Origin: JBQTIY01 sp052387675
Lineage (GTDB): Bacteria; Planctomycetota; B15-G4
Assembly (NCBI GenBank): GCA_052387675.1
Contig: JBQTIY010000014.1
Coordinates: 1 to 64,000, forward strand
Direction: 5' to 3'
DNA: 64,000 bases
A model generated the notes under the pieces. That model was not told where the DNA came from, did no database searches, and worked only from the letters and a program-made list of their open reading frames with translations. The translations under genes were made by a program, and so were the position numbers. This document shows positions 8,901-16,443 of the stretch, in pieces (the stretch's first letter is position 1; every line of letters begins with the position of its first letter).

Positions 8901-9559
8901 GGACGCGGCTGGCCGCCCGAACTGCGGTCACTCGACGGCGTGGAGGGATCGTCGAAGGGCGAGCGCTGAAACGTCACCGTCGGCGGCAGCCGGCCGCCCA
9001 CCACCGCGGCCGGATCGGGCCGCGAACTGCCGCCGCCCTGATCGGTGCTGATGGGCCGCTCACGCCCGATCTTCGCCTGCAGCTTCATGAGCGTATTGAT
9101 CACGTTCTCGGGGCGCGGCGGGCAGCCGGAGATGTAGAAGTCCACGGGCAGAAAGTTGTCGATGCCCTGCACGACGCTGTAACTGCGGTACATGCCGCCG
9201 CTGCTGGCGCAGGCGCCCATGGAGAGCACCCACTTGGGCTCGGCCATCTGGTCGTACACGCGCCGCGCGGCCTCGGCCATCTTGTAAGTGCAGGTGCCGG
9301 CCACGATGAGCACGTCGGCCTGGCGCGGCGAGAAACGCGCCACTTCGGCGCCGAAGCGGGCCATGTCGAACTTGCTGCTGGCAGTGGCCATGAACTCGAT
9401 GGCGCAGCAGGACAAGCCCAACGGCAGCGGCCAAAGGCTGTTCTTGCGCGACCAGTCCACCAGCGCGTCGACTTTGGTGACGAAAAAGCCGCCGTCGTCG
9501 TTGAGCCCGGTGGGCGAAGCGCTTTCGGGCACCACGAGTTCGGCGCGACGGGTGCTCAT
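8897..9559 (-). CDS. nuoB: NADH-quinone oxidoreductase subunit B (cluster N2)
   Basis: Carries the terminal [4Fe-4S] cluster N2 that reduces quinone. It has 220 residues. The cluster ligands are visible in LSCCAIEFMATASSKFDM, VAGTCTYKMAEAARR and YISGCPPRPE, including the adjacent Cys pair. The C-terminal ~50 residues are Pro/Ser/Arg-rich and poorly conserved. Coupled by four-base overlaps to nuoA and nuoC. Confidence 0.98.
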   Translation of the reverse strand: MSTRRAELVVPESASPTGLNDDGGFFVTKVDALVDWSRKNSLWPLPLGLSCCAIEFMATASSKFDMARFGAEVARFSPRQADVLIVAGTCTYKMAEAARRVYDQMAEPKWVLSMGACASSGGMYRSYSVVQGIDNFLPVDFYISGCPPRPENVINTLMKLQAKIGRERPISTDQGGGSSRPDPAAVVGGRLPPTVTFQRSPFDDPSTPSSDRSSGGQPRP

Positions 9560-10047
9560 GCCGCGGCTCCTTTGCCGGACGGGACTCCGGCCTGGGCGGC
9601 CCGGGCGGCAGCAGCGGCCTGATCGGCGCGGGCGTACATGGCGCGCTGATCAGCAGCCGAGCGGCGCGGGGCCCAGTCCAGGGCGCCCTTGCGCACCACA
9701 TACCACCAACCCACGGTGAGCACGGTCAGGAAGACCAGCATTTCGACGAAGCCCACCCAGCCCAGGTCGCGGAACTTGACCGCCCAGGGATAGAGGAAAA
9801 CCACTTCGATGTCGAAGAGGATGAAGAGCATGGCCACGACGTAGAACTTCACCGAAAAGCGGCGGCGCGAGCTCTGCAGCGGCAACATGCCGCACTCAAA
9901 GGCCGAGTCCTTGTCGGGGTTGGTGCCGGCCTTCTTGCCGAGCAGCGCCGAGGCAATGATGTTCAACGCGGCGAAACTCACCGCGAAGCCGGCCAGCAAG
10001 AGCACTGGCAGGTAGTCGTTCAGGGCCTCTGGGGCGATGTCGGACAC
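9556..10047 (-). CDS. nuoA: NADH-quinone oxidoreductase subunit A
   Basis: Small membrane subunit of complex I with three transmembrane segments and the conserved SAFECGMLPLQ loop and FDIEVVFLYPWAV. The GTG at 10047 is preferred because an AGGAG sequence lies just upstream; it yields 163 residues starting MSDIAPEALNDYLPV. An in-frame GTG at 10083 would add 12 residues and cannot be excluded. The C-terminal ~40 residues are an Ala-rich hydrophilic extension not found in short NuoA proteins. Confidence 0.95.
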   Translation of the reverse strand: MSDIAPEALNDYLPVLLLAGFAVSFAALNIIASALLGKKAGTNPDKDSAFECGMLPLQSSRRRFSVKFYVVAMLFILFDIEVVFLYPWAVKFRDLGWVGFVEMLVFLTVLTVGWWYVVRKGALDWAPRRSAADQRAMYARADQAAAAARAAQAGVPSGKGAAA

Positions 10048-10103
10048 GGGTCTCCTGGCTCCGAAGTCATGCCCTTCTGGCACCGGGGCATGGACACGGT
10101 CTG

Positions 10104-10109
10104 ATCCTA
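10104..10109 (-). promoter_or_regulatory. possible -10 element of the nuo operon
   Basis: The minus strand reads GCTAGGAT about 56 bases before the nuoA GTG, between nuoA and the upstream phosphoesterase gene. It matches the TANNNT pattern seen before other genes of this window. No convincing -35 was found, and the gap has no T-rich terminator, so read-through from the fdh genes is also possible. Confidence 0.3.
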
Positions 10110-10153
10110 GCGCCCGCCCCCCGCGAAGCGAAAGGCCCTTTTGGCCGGGCGCC

Positions 10154-11569
10154 TCAGCGAACCGGACCCTCTGCGTACCCGAGGGCGTTCAGCGCTTCGG
10201 CGCGCTCGGGCGAGATGTCCGGGCCCTCGCCGATCGCGACCGGATGACGGGCGCGCCAGGCCTCCAGGGAGCGCCGCAGCCGCTCCACGCTCTCGGGGCG
10301 CTCGGCCACGAGGTCGCGCAGTTCGTCCGGGTCGGCGTCGAGATCGAAGAGCTGCTGACTTCCATCCGGGTAGAGCACGAGCTTCTCCCGACCCTCGATG
10401 AGGGCCACGAGCTCGCCGAAACCCCAGCCGTGCGCCTGGGCGCGGTCGGCGCGGATCCGGCCGGGTGCGTAATGCGGCCGCTCGAGCAGCACGGGCACCG
10501 GCGGCAGAGGCTGCCCGGCGAGCAGCGGCGACACGATCGCAGCTCCGGGGCCCTCTTTGGCGGGTACGGGCTGCCCGACCAAGTGCTGCATGAGCGGCAG
10601 CAGGTCCTCCAGGCGGATCGGCTCCTGCACCCGCGAGCCGGGTTGGGCAGCAGGCCACGCCTCGCTCGGCGCCACCACGATGAGTGGCACGAGCATCAGC
10701 TCCTCGAAGACGCTCACGCCGTGGCTGCGCTCGCCGTGCTCCATGAGGCCCTCGCCGTGGTCGCCGACCACCACGATGACCGCGTCCTTGAGCAGGCCGC
10801 GCTGTTCCAGGCCGCGCAGCAGGCGGTCGATCTGGGCATCCACTTCGGCGACCTCGTTGAGGTAGCCGTGCCAGAGCGTGATGAGCTCCTTGCGGTCGGC
10901 TGCCGGCAGCGCGGCGAGTTCGGGTCGCGCAAGCATCTGCCGCTCGGCCGCCTCCCGGCTCACCCGCACCGTTGGCGGCTCATAAGGCCCGTGCGCATCG
11001 TAGTAGTGCGCCCAGAGGAAAACGGGTTCGCCCTTGGTGAAGGCCGTGAGCGACCAGGCCAGCGCCGAATCGGTGACGGCAGCCGCGCGCCGCTCCACCG
11101 GATGCGCGGCGTCACGGGCCTTGCCGCGCGGCAGATCGAAATGCCGGAAACCCTGCTGAATGCCGGACTCGTCGTCGAGCACACGCGCCCCGATGAAGGC
11201 CGCCGTGAAGTAGCCCTCCGCGCTGAGCCGCTCGGCCAGCGTCTCAATGCGCTCGGGCAGCATGTGGAAGTTTTCCAGCGCCTCGTGCTCGCGCGGCTGC
11301 AGGCCAGTGAAGAGCGTGGCGTGGCTGGGCAAGGTCTGCGGCATGGGCGCGTAGGCGCGTGCGAAGGAGAGGCCGCGCGCGGCAAGCGCATCGAGGGCGG
11401 GCGTGGCGCCGGGCGGGCCGCCGTAGCAGGAGAGCGCATCCGCGCGCACCGTGTCGAGCGTGATGACGATGAGGTTGCGCCGCGGGCCCTGGGGGCTGCA
11501 CGCGCCGAGAAAGGTGGCGAGGCCGGCGGCCACGCAGAACAGGATGCCGATCACCAGCGGGCGCTGCAT
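10154..11569 (-). CDS. lipoprotein of the alkaline phosphatase/sulfatase superfamily
   Basis: Secreted hydrolase, 471 residues, with a lipoprotein signal peptide (lipobox LGAC near residue 24). Metal-site motifs of the superfamily are present: ITLDTVRADALSCYG at the N-terminus and GDHGEGLMEHGERSHG in the middle. The active-site segment reads TLPSHATLFTGLQP. A true sulfatase would have C/S-x-P-x-R there, with Cys or Ser turned into formylglycine. Here the position holds Thr and the Arg is His, the arrangement of the nucleotide-pyrophosphatase/phosphodiesterase branch, which uses a Thr nucleophile. A phosphodiesterase or phosphomonoesterase activity is therefore more likely than sulfatase. It lies 10 bases after fdhD on the same strand. 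Confidence 0.85.
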   Translation of the reverse strand: MQRPLVIGILFCVAAGLATFLGACSPQGPRRNLIVITLDTVRADALSCYGGPPGATPALDALAARGLSFARAYAPMPQTLPSHATLFTGLQPREHEALENFHMLPERIETLAERLSAEGYFTAAFIGARVLDDESGIQQGFRHFDLPRGKARDAAHPVERRAAAVTDSALAWSLTAFTKGEPVFLWAHYYDAHGPYEPPTVRVSREAAERQMLARPELAALPAADRKELITLWHGYLNEVAEVDAQIDRLLRGLEQRGLLKDAVIVVVGDHGEGLMEHGERSHGVSVFEELMLVPLIVVAPSEAWPAAQPGSRVQEPIRLEDLLPLMQHLVGQPVPAKEGPGAAIVSPLLAGQPLPPVPVLLERPHYAPGRIRADRAQAHGWGFGELVALIEGREKLVLYPDGSQQLFDLDADPDELRDLVAERPESVERLRRSLEAWRARHPVAIGEGPDISPERAEALNALGYAEGPVR

Positions 11570-11579
11570 GCCGCAGAGC

Positions 11580-12404
11580 CTAGCAGGCCAGAACCCGCTC
11601 GTCGCCGCAGTAGACGTTGAAGCGGCCTTCGCGCAGGAAGCCGATGAGCGTCTGGCGGCCGTCCTTGGCCAGTGAGACCGCTAGGCTGCTCGGCGCCGAC
11701 ACGGAACAGAGGATGGGAATGCCGGCGCGGCGCGCCTTCTGCACGATCTCGAAACCGGCGCGACCGGAAACGAGCAGCAGCGTGTTGCTGAGCGGCAGAC
11801 GCCCGAAACGCAGCGCCTCGCCCACGATCTTGTCCACGGCGTTGTGCCGGCCTACGTCCTCGGCCAGCGCGAGCAGCCGGCCATCGGGCCGGAAGAGTCC
11901 CGCCGCGTGCAGGCCGCCGGTGCTGCGAAAGACGGCCTGGCCACGCCGCAGCGTGTCGGGCAGAGCGGCCAGCACCGTGCGCGGCACGGTGGGCCCGGGC
12001 GCCACGCGCGGCGCACTCACGCGCACCGCCTCGAGAGTGGACTTGCCGCAGACGCCGCAGGCCGAACTCACCAGGCCCACGCGCAGCGCGCCCTCTTCGG
12101 CAAGGCGCGCGCCGCGCCGCAGCGCGACCGTGACGACATTGCCGCGCGCCGCCTTGGGCACGCCGCGGCAGTAGGCCACAGCCGTTACATCGCCGGGCTC
12201 CGCCGCGAGGCCTTCGGTGTAGAGCAGGCCGCGCACCAAGTCGAAGTCCCGGCCCGGTGTGCGCATGGTCACGAGCAGGCTGCGCGTGCCCAGCCGCACT
12301 TCGAGGGGCTCCTCGACGGCGAGCGTGTCGCGCTCGCGCCGTCCGTCGCTGCGCCGCACCGCGACGCGGCGAGTGGAGGCGCGCCGCTGGCCGGGAGCCG
12401 TCAC
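11580..12404 (-). CDS. fdhD: formate dehydrogenase accessory sulfurtransferase FdhD
   Basis: FdhD passes sulfur from a cysteine desulfurase to the molybdenum cofactor of formate dehydrogenase; without it the enzyme is inactive. The protein has 274 residues. The catalytic pair is seen in SSACGVCGKS (CxxC). Other conserved stretches are PGRDFDLVRGLLYTEG, GLHAAGLF, EDVGRHNAVDKI and VSGRAGFEIVQKA. The GTG at 12404 overlaps the stop of the upstream molybdoenzyme (GTGA). The overlap with its client enzyme supports both assignments. Confidence 0.96.
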   Translation of the reverse strand: MTAPGQRRASTRRVAVRRSDGRRERDTLAVEEPLEVRLGTRSLLVTMRTPGRDFDLVRGLLYTEGLAAEPGDVTAVAYCRGVPKAARGNVVTVALRRGARLAEEGALRVGLVSSACGVCGKSTLEAVRVSAPRVAPGPTVPRTVLAALPDTLRRGQAVFRSTGGLHAAGLFRPDGRLLALAEDVGRHNAVDKIVGEALRFGRLPLSNTLLLVSGRAGFEIVQKARRAGIPILCSVSAPSSLAVSLAKDGRQTLIGFLREGRFNVYCGDERVLAC

Positions 12405-14842
12405 CAAATGGACTCCTCGCGCGGCAGATTCTCCAGCGTGACCTGCGCGTTGTAGTCGGGCACGCCGCCGGAGGGCTCGACGACGCCATCCGGAATGAGC
12501 CCGTTGACCTCCGGCCAGTGCCCTTGCAGCGTGCCGGGAGCGACTTCCGCCAGAAAGACGCGCCCGCGGTACTCGCCCACCGCGCTGCGCAGCAGGATTG
12601 GGTCGTCGGGCATGAGCCCCAGGCGCTGCGCATCGCTCCAAGCGATGAAGATGTGGTCGCGCGAGGCGCCGGTGAGCGGATCGACCTCGCGCTGCACCAT
12701 GGAGTTGAACTGCTTGCCGCGCCGCGTGGCGAGCTTGAAGCGGCGGGTCGGCTCAGCACCGGCGCCCGCGGCGGCTCCTGTGCTCGTCATGAGCCGCCCA
12801 CCGGACGCGGCCTCCCGGTGTGCTTCGCTAGCGGCGGCCGAGAGTTCCGCCGGAGTCACCGGCTGAAAGTGCGCCTTGCCGTCATGGGTCGGAAAGAGCC
12901 GGCCTTCGCAGAGCCGCGGCCCCCCCCACTGAAACTGATCGCCCTGCTTGCTCAAGCCGGCGATGGGCGCGTACTCCGGCACGGCGCGCGCGATGTCGCG
13001 CCGGATGGCTGCCCCGTCGTCGAGCTGCAGCTTCTCGAAGCCCTCCGGCTTCACGGCGCGGCCGAAGCGCGCCAGCAGTTCCCACTCGGAGACGGCCTCG
13101 CCGATGTCGTGACCGGGAATGTGCGGCGAGAAGATCACGCGCCGCTCGGTGGAGGTCTCGGTGCCGCCGTCTTTCTGTTCGTAGCGCGTGCGCGCCGGCA
13201 AGAGGTACACGGTGTCGGCCGGCTCGACGAGCATCTGGCTGGTCACCACGATGTCGCTGTGCAGGCGCAGCGGGATGCGCGCCAGCGCGGCGCGCACGCG
13301 GTCGGGGCGCGGCAAGGTCTCCAGGAAGTTGCCGCCGATGCAGTACAGACCGTCGAGTTCGCCGCGCCCGGCGGCCTCGATCCACTCGGTGGTCGTGAGG
13401 CCCGGCGCCTCCGGCACGGCGAAACCCCACAGCGCAGAGAAGCGCGCGGCATTCTCCGCGTTCACCGGCAAGCCGCCCGGCAGCGCCGTGGCATAGGCGC
13501 CCATCTCGGCGCCGCCCTGCACGCCGCTGTGCCCGCGAATGGGCATGAGCCCTGTGCCCGGCCGGCCGATGTGCTCGCGCAGCAGCGCCAGGTTCGCAAT
13601 GGCGCGCACCGTGTCGCCGCCCTGCACGTGCTGAGTGATGCCCATGGACCAGACCCAGACGGCGCGCTCGGCGCGGGCCACTTCGTCGGCGAAGGCCTCG
13701 ACCTCCGCCAGCGGCAGGCCGCAGAGTTCGAGCAGCCGCTCCAGCGGCTGCGCGTCGAGCGCGCGGCGCAGTTCGGCAAAGCCCGTCGTGGCCTGGCTGA
13801 TGAAGTCGTGGGCGAGCACACCGCCGCGCTCCGGCGCGGCACCCGGGCCCGGAGCGCCGCGCGCCGCGTCATCGCGCGCCAGCAAGACCTTCTGCACCGC
13901 GTTGAGGAAGGCCAGATCGCCGCCCACCTTGACCAAGGCGAAGCAGTCGGCCATGCGCGTGCCGAAGAGCGCCGACTCGGCATCGCTCGGCACCCAGTAG
14001 CGCTGCAAGCCCGGTTCGCGGTAGGCGTTCACCACCGCCACGCGCGCGCCGCGCCGCCGGGCCTCGCCCAGGTACTTCATCGAGACGGGCTGGTCATTGG
14101 CCGGGTTGCTGCCGAGAAAGACGATGAGGTCGGCCTCGTACCAATCGCTGTACGAACAGGTCGTGGCGGCGACGCCCACCGTGCTCTTGAGGCCCGAGGT
14201 GCTGGGCGAGTGGCACAGCCGCGCCGAGTTGTCCACGTTGGAACTGCCCAGCCAGCGCATGACTTTCTGCGCGGCGTAGTAGCTCTCATTGGTGATGCCG
14301 CGGCTGGTCACGTACATCGCCGTGCGTGTCGGCTGGAAGCCGCGCCAGCGCGCGCCGACATCAGCCCAGACCTCGTCCCAGGAGACGCGCGTGAAGCCCG
14401 CCTCACCGCGACGGCGGCGCAGGGGGCAGGGCAGCCGGCCCAATGCGCGCAGCTCGGCCGAACTGAGCGCAGCTGTGCTGCTGCCGGCGCTCACGTCGGA
14501 GAGGCGCGCGGGATCCAGCGCCCCCATCGTGTTTAGGCGCAGTAGCTCCAGGCGCACCATGCAGAGGTGTGTGCCAGCGACGGTCCAGTCACGCAGGCCC
14601 GAGGTGCCGAGCGCGCAGCCATCGCAGACCCCGCGCGTGAGCACCTTCCAGGCCCAAGGCAGCTTGCCGCGGTTCTCCCAGACGATGCGCAGCATGTCGC
14701 GAAAGTGATGCGGCTTGATTTGGCCGGCGCCGAAGGGCGCCCAGCCCGCGCGGCGCTCAGAGAAGCGCGGCCGGCGGCGCGCGTCCGCCGGCTGGGGCGA
14801 ACCGGCCGCAACGGGCGAATGGGGATCGGGCGGTCCGGGCAT
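12401..14842 (-). CDS. FdhF/YdeP-family molybdopterin oxidoreductase (formate-dehydrogenase-like, Cys type)
   Basis: Molybdopterin-dependent oxidoreductase of 813 residues, close to the usual size of the YdeP/FdhF family. Cys 73 and 76 (GVCDGCALG) and Cys 94 may bind an Fe-S cluster. The segment ARLCHSPSTSGL places Cys 210 where E. coli FdhF has selenocysteine, so this is a Cys enzyme although the organism appears to make selenoproteins. SDWYEADLIVFLGSNPAND and GTGLMPIRGHSGVQGGAEMG are typical of the family. It forms an overlapping pair with fdhD, which argues for formate oxidation. No partner electron-transfer subunit is adjacent; complex I genes follow on the same strand. The start at 14842 is chosen because the open frame further upstream lies antisense to the M28 peptidase gene. 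Confidence 0.9.
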   Translation of the reverse strand: MPGPPDPHSPVAAGSPQPADARRRPRFSERRAGWAPFGAGQIKPHHFRDMLRIVWENRGKLPWAWKVLTRGVCDGCALGTSGLRDWTVAGTHLCMVRLELLRLNTMGALDPARLSDVSAGSSTAALSSAELRALGRLPCPLRRRRGEAGFTRVSWDEVWADVGARWRGFQPTRTAMYVTSRGITNESYYAAQKVMRWLGSSNVDNSARLCHSPSTSGLKSTVGVAATTCSYSDWYEADLIVFLGSNPANDQPVSMKYLGEARRRGARVAVVNAYREPGLQRYWVPSDAESALFGTRMADCFALVKVGGDLAFLNAVQKVLLARDDAARGAPGPGAAPERGGVLAHDFISQATTGFAELRRALDAQPLERLLELCGLPLAEVEAFADEVARAERAVWVWSMGITQHVQGGDTVRAIANLALLREHIGRPGTGLMPIRGHSGVQGGAEMGAYATALPGGLPVNAENAARFSALWGFAVPEAPGLTTTEWIEAAGRGELDGLYCIGGNFLETLPRPDRVRAALARIPLRLHSDIVVTSQMLVEPADTVYLLPARTRYEQKDGGTETSTERRVIFSPHIPGHDIGEAVSEWELLARFGRAVKPEGFEKLQLDDGAAIRRDIARAVPEYAPIAGLSKQGDQFQWGGPRLCEGRLFPTHDGKAHFQPVTPAELSAAASEAHREAASGGRLMTSTGAAAGAGAEPTRRFKLATRRGKQFNSMVQREVDPLTGASRDHIFIAWSDAQRLGLMPDDPILLRSAVGEYRGRVFLAEVAPGTLQGHWPEVNGLIPDGVVEPSGGVPDYNAQVTLENLPREESIW

Positions 14843-14850
14843 GGCGCGCC

Positions 14851-14856
14851 AGGATA
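14851..14856 (-). promoter_or_regulatory. -10-like TATCCT box of the fdh genes, leaderless configuration
   Basis: On the minus strand TATCCT is followed by eight bases (GGCGCGCC) and the ATG at 14842. No Shine-Dalgarno sequence fits in between. A transcript would start at or next to the start codon. It faces a second box for the divergent peptidase gene within a 43-bp intergenic region. Confidence 0.5.
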
Positions 14857-14871
14857 ACCACGCGCCTGCGA

Positions 14872-14877
14872 TACCAT
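14872..14877 (+). promoter_or_regulatory. -10-like TACCAT box of the M28 peptidase gene, leaderless configuration
   Basis: TACCAT is followed by eight bases (CGCGCCCC) and the ATG at 14886, with no Shine-Dalgarno sequence. No clear -35 is seen. It is part of a pattern repeated before several first genes in this window. Confidence 0.5.
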
Positions 14878-14885
14878 CGCGCCCC

Positions 14886-16415
14886 ATGGACGAGGACACC
14901 CTCAAACTGCGTGGCCTGCGCAAGACCGCGCGCAGACTCTCACTCTTGCTGGCGGGCGCGCTCCTGGCAAGCTGCGGACTGATGAGCGCAACGGCTCGTA
15001 ACGCACCGGGCAGCGCGCCGCGAATGGCGCCGCCAGACGCCTCGGTGCAGTGCGCGGTCGCCGCCGTGAGCCAGGACCGGCTGCGCGAAGATCTTGCCGG
15101 ACTGGTGAGTTTCGGCACGCGGCACACCCGCAGCGAGACCGAGAGCGCGACGCGCGGCATCGGCGCGGCGCGGCGCTGGCTGCACGCGCGCTTCGCGGAA
15201 GTGTCCGCGGAGCACGGCGGCTTGCTCGAAGTCGAGTCGCAGAGCCACCTCATCCCCGCCGGCCGGCGCATGCCCGAGCCGGTTGAGCTGGTAAACGTCG
15301 TGGCCACGCTGCGCGGCACCGACCCGGGGCGCGTCGTTGTGATCTCGGGCCACTACGACTCACGCAACAGCACCGACGAGAACACCAGCGGCGACGCGCC
15401 CGGCGCCAATGACGACGGCTCGGGCACCGTGGCCGTGCTGGAGGCAGCGCGGGCGATCTGCGCCGCGCTCGCGTACGCCGGCCCGGGCGGTGGCCCGCTG
15501 CGCCCGCGCGCCTCGATCCGCTTCGCGGCCGTCGCCGGCGAGGAGCAGGGCCTCTACGGCAGCAAGGCCATGGCCGCCGCCGACCGCGCGGCCGGCACCG
15601 ATGTCTTCGCCATGATCACCAATGACATCGTCGGCGGCGACGTGGGCGGCAACGGCGAGAGCAATCGCGGCCACCTGCGGATCTTCTCCGAAGGGCGGCC
15701 TTCGGGCCCCGTCGATGCCAGCCGCACTTCGGGCGTCACGGCCGAGGCCGAAGTCATCGGCAGCGACAACGACGCGACCTCGCGGCAACTCGCACGGGCC
15801 GTGCGCGAGATCGCCGCGCTCTATGTCCCGGCGCTGGCCGTGCAGCTCGTGCTGCGCCAGGACCGCTACCTGCGCGGAGGCGATCACCGCGCCTTCAATG
15901 AGCAAGGCTATGCGGCCGTGCGCTTCACCGAACTGCACGAACACTTTGACCGGCAGCACCAGGACGTGCGCATCGAGCAAACGCCTGCCGGCCCGCGGGC
16001 CTTCGGCGACACGCTCGAACACATCGACTGGGTGAACCTCACCGACGTCACGCGGCTCAACGCGGCCGTCGCCTTGGCGCTGGCCCTGGCGCCACCGCCG
16101 CCCATGAACGTGCGCGTGGACACCAGCGGCCTCAGCCACGACACGCGCCTGCTCTGGGAGGCCTCGGCGAGCGAGTTGGCCAACCCGGAAGCCCTCGATC
16201 ACTGGCTCATCCGCCTGCGCCCCACCGACGCGCCCGACTGGACGCACGCGATCAAGGTCCCGCGCCGCGACACCGGCGCGAACAACGGCACGCTGTCCGT
16301 AGCGATCGAGCACACGCTCGTCGGGCTGAGCAAGGATCACTGGCTCTTCGCCGTGCAGTCCGTGGATGCCGCAGGCCGCGCCAGCGTGCCGGTCTATCCG
16401 CGCCCCCAGCTCTGA
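14886..16415 (+). CDS. secreted M28-family zinc metallopeptidase, lipoprotein
   Basis: Predicted extracytoplasmic aminopeptidase or carboxypeptidase of 509 residues. After a charged N-terminus there is a hydrophobic signal with a lipobox (LLASC, near residue 36). The co-catalytic zinc ligands of family M28 can be read in order: SGHYDSRN (His, Asp), GANDDGSGT (bridging Asp), GEEQGLYGS (catalytic Glu and Glu), ITNDIVGG (Asp) and GGDHRAFNEQGY (His). About 120 residues after the peptidase domain look like a beta-rich fibronectin-like domain (PPPMNVRVD onward). It stands alone, divergent from the fdh genes and convergent with the permease. Confidence 0.92.
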   Translation: MDEDTLKLRGLRKTARRLSLLLAGALLASCGLMSATARNAPGSAPRMAPPDASVQCAVAAVSQDRLREDLAGLVSFGTRHTRSETESATRGIGAARRWLHARFAEVSAEHGGLLEVESQSHLIPAGRRMPEPVELVNVVATLRGTDPGRVVVISGHYDSRNSTDENTSGDAPGANDDGSGTVAVLEAARAICAALAYAGPGGGPLRPRASIRFAAVAGEEQGLYGSKAMAAADRAAGTDVFAMITNDIVGGDVGGNGESNRGHLRIFSEGRPSGPVDASRTSGVTAEAEVIGSDNDATSRQLARAVREIAALYVPALAVQLVLRQDRYLRGGDHRAFNEQGYAAVRFTELHEHFDRQHQDVRIEQTPAGPRAFGDTLEHIDWVNLTDVTRLNAAVALALALAPPPPMNVRVDTSGLSHDTRLLWEASASELANPEALDHWLIRLRPTDAPDWTHAIKVPRRDTGANNGTLSVAIEHTLVGLSKDHWLFAVQSVDAAGRASVPVYPRPQL

Positions 16416-16443
16416 AAGCGCGCCGCCTGAGGGCGCCCTCGCC

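Noticed and set aside
12257..14536. Long plus-strand open frame (759 codons) opposite the molybdoenzyme
   Set aside because: It is a GC-rich antisense shadow: Arg/His/Ala-rich, no domains, while the minus strand has a full conserved enzyme.
14843..15319. N-terminal extension of the molybdoenzyme frame beyond 14842
   Set aside because: It is antisense to the M28 peptidase signal and zinc domain and has no similarity to the YdeP family.
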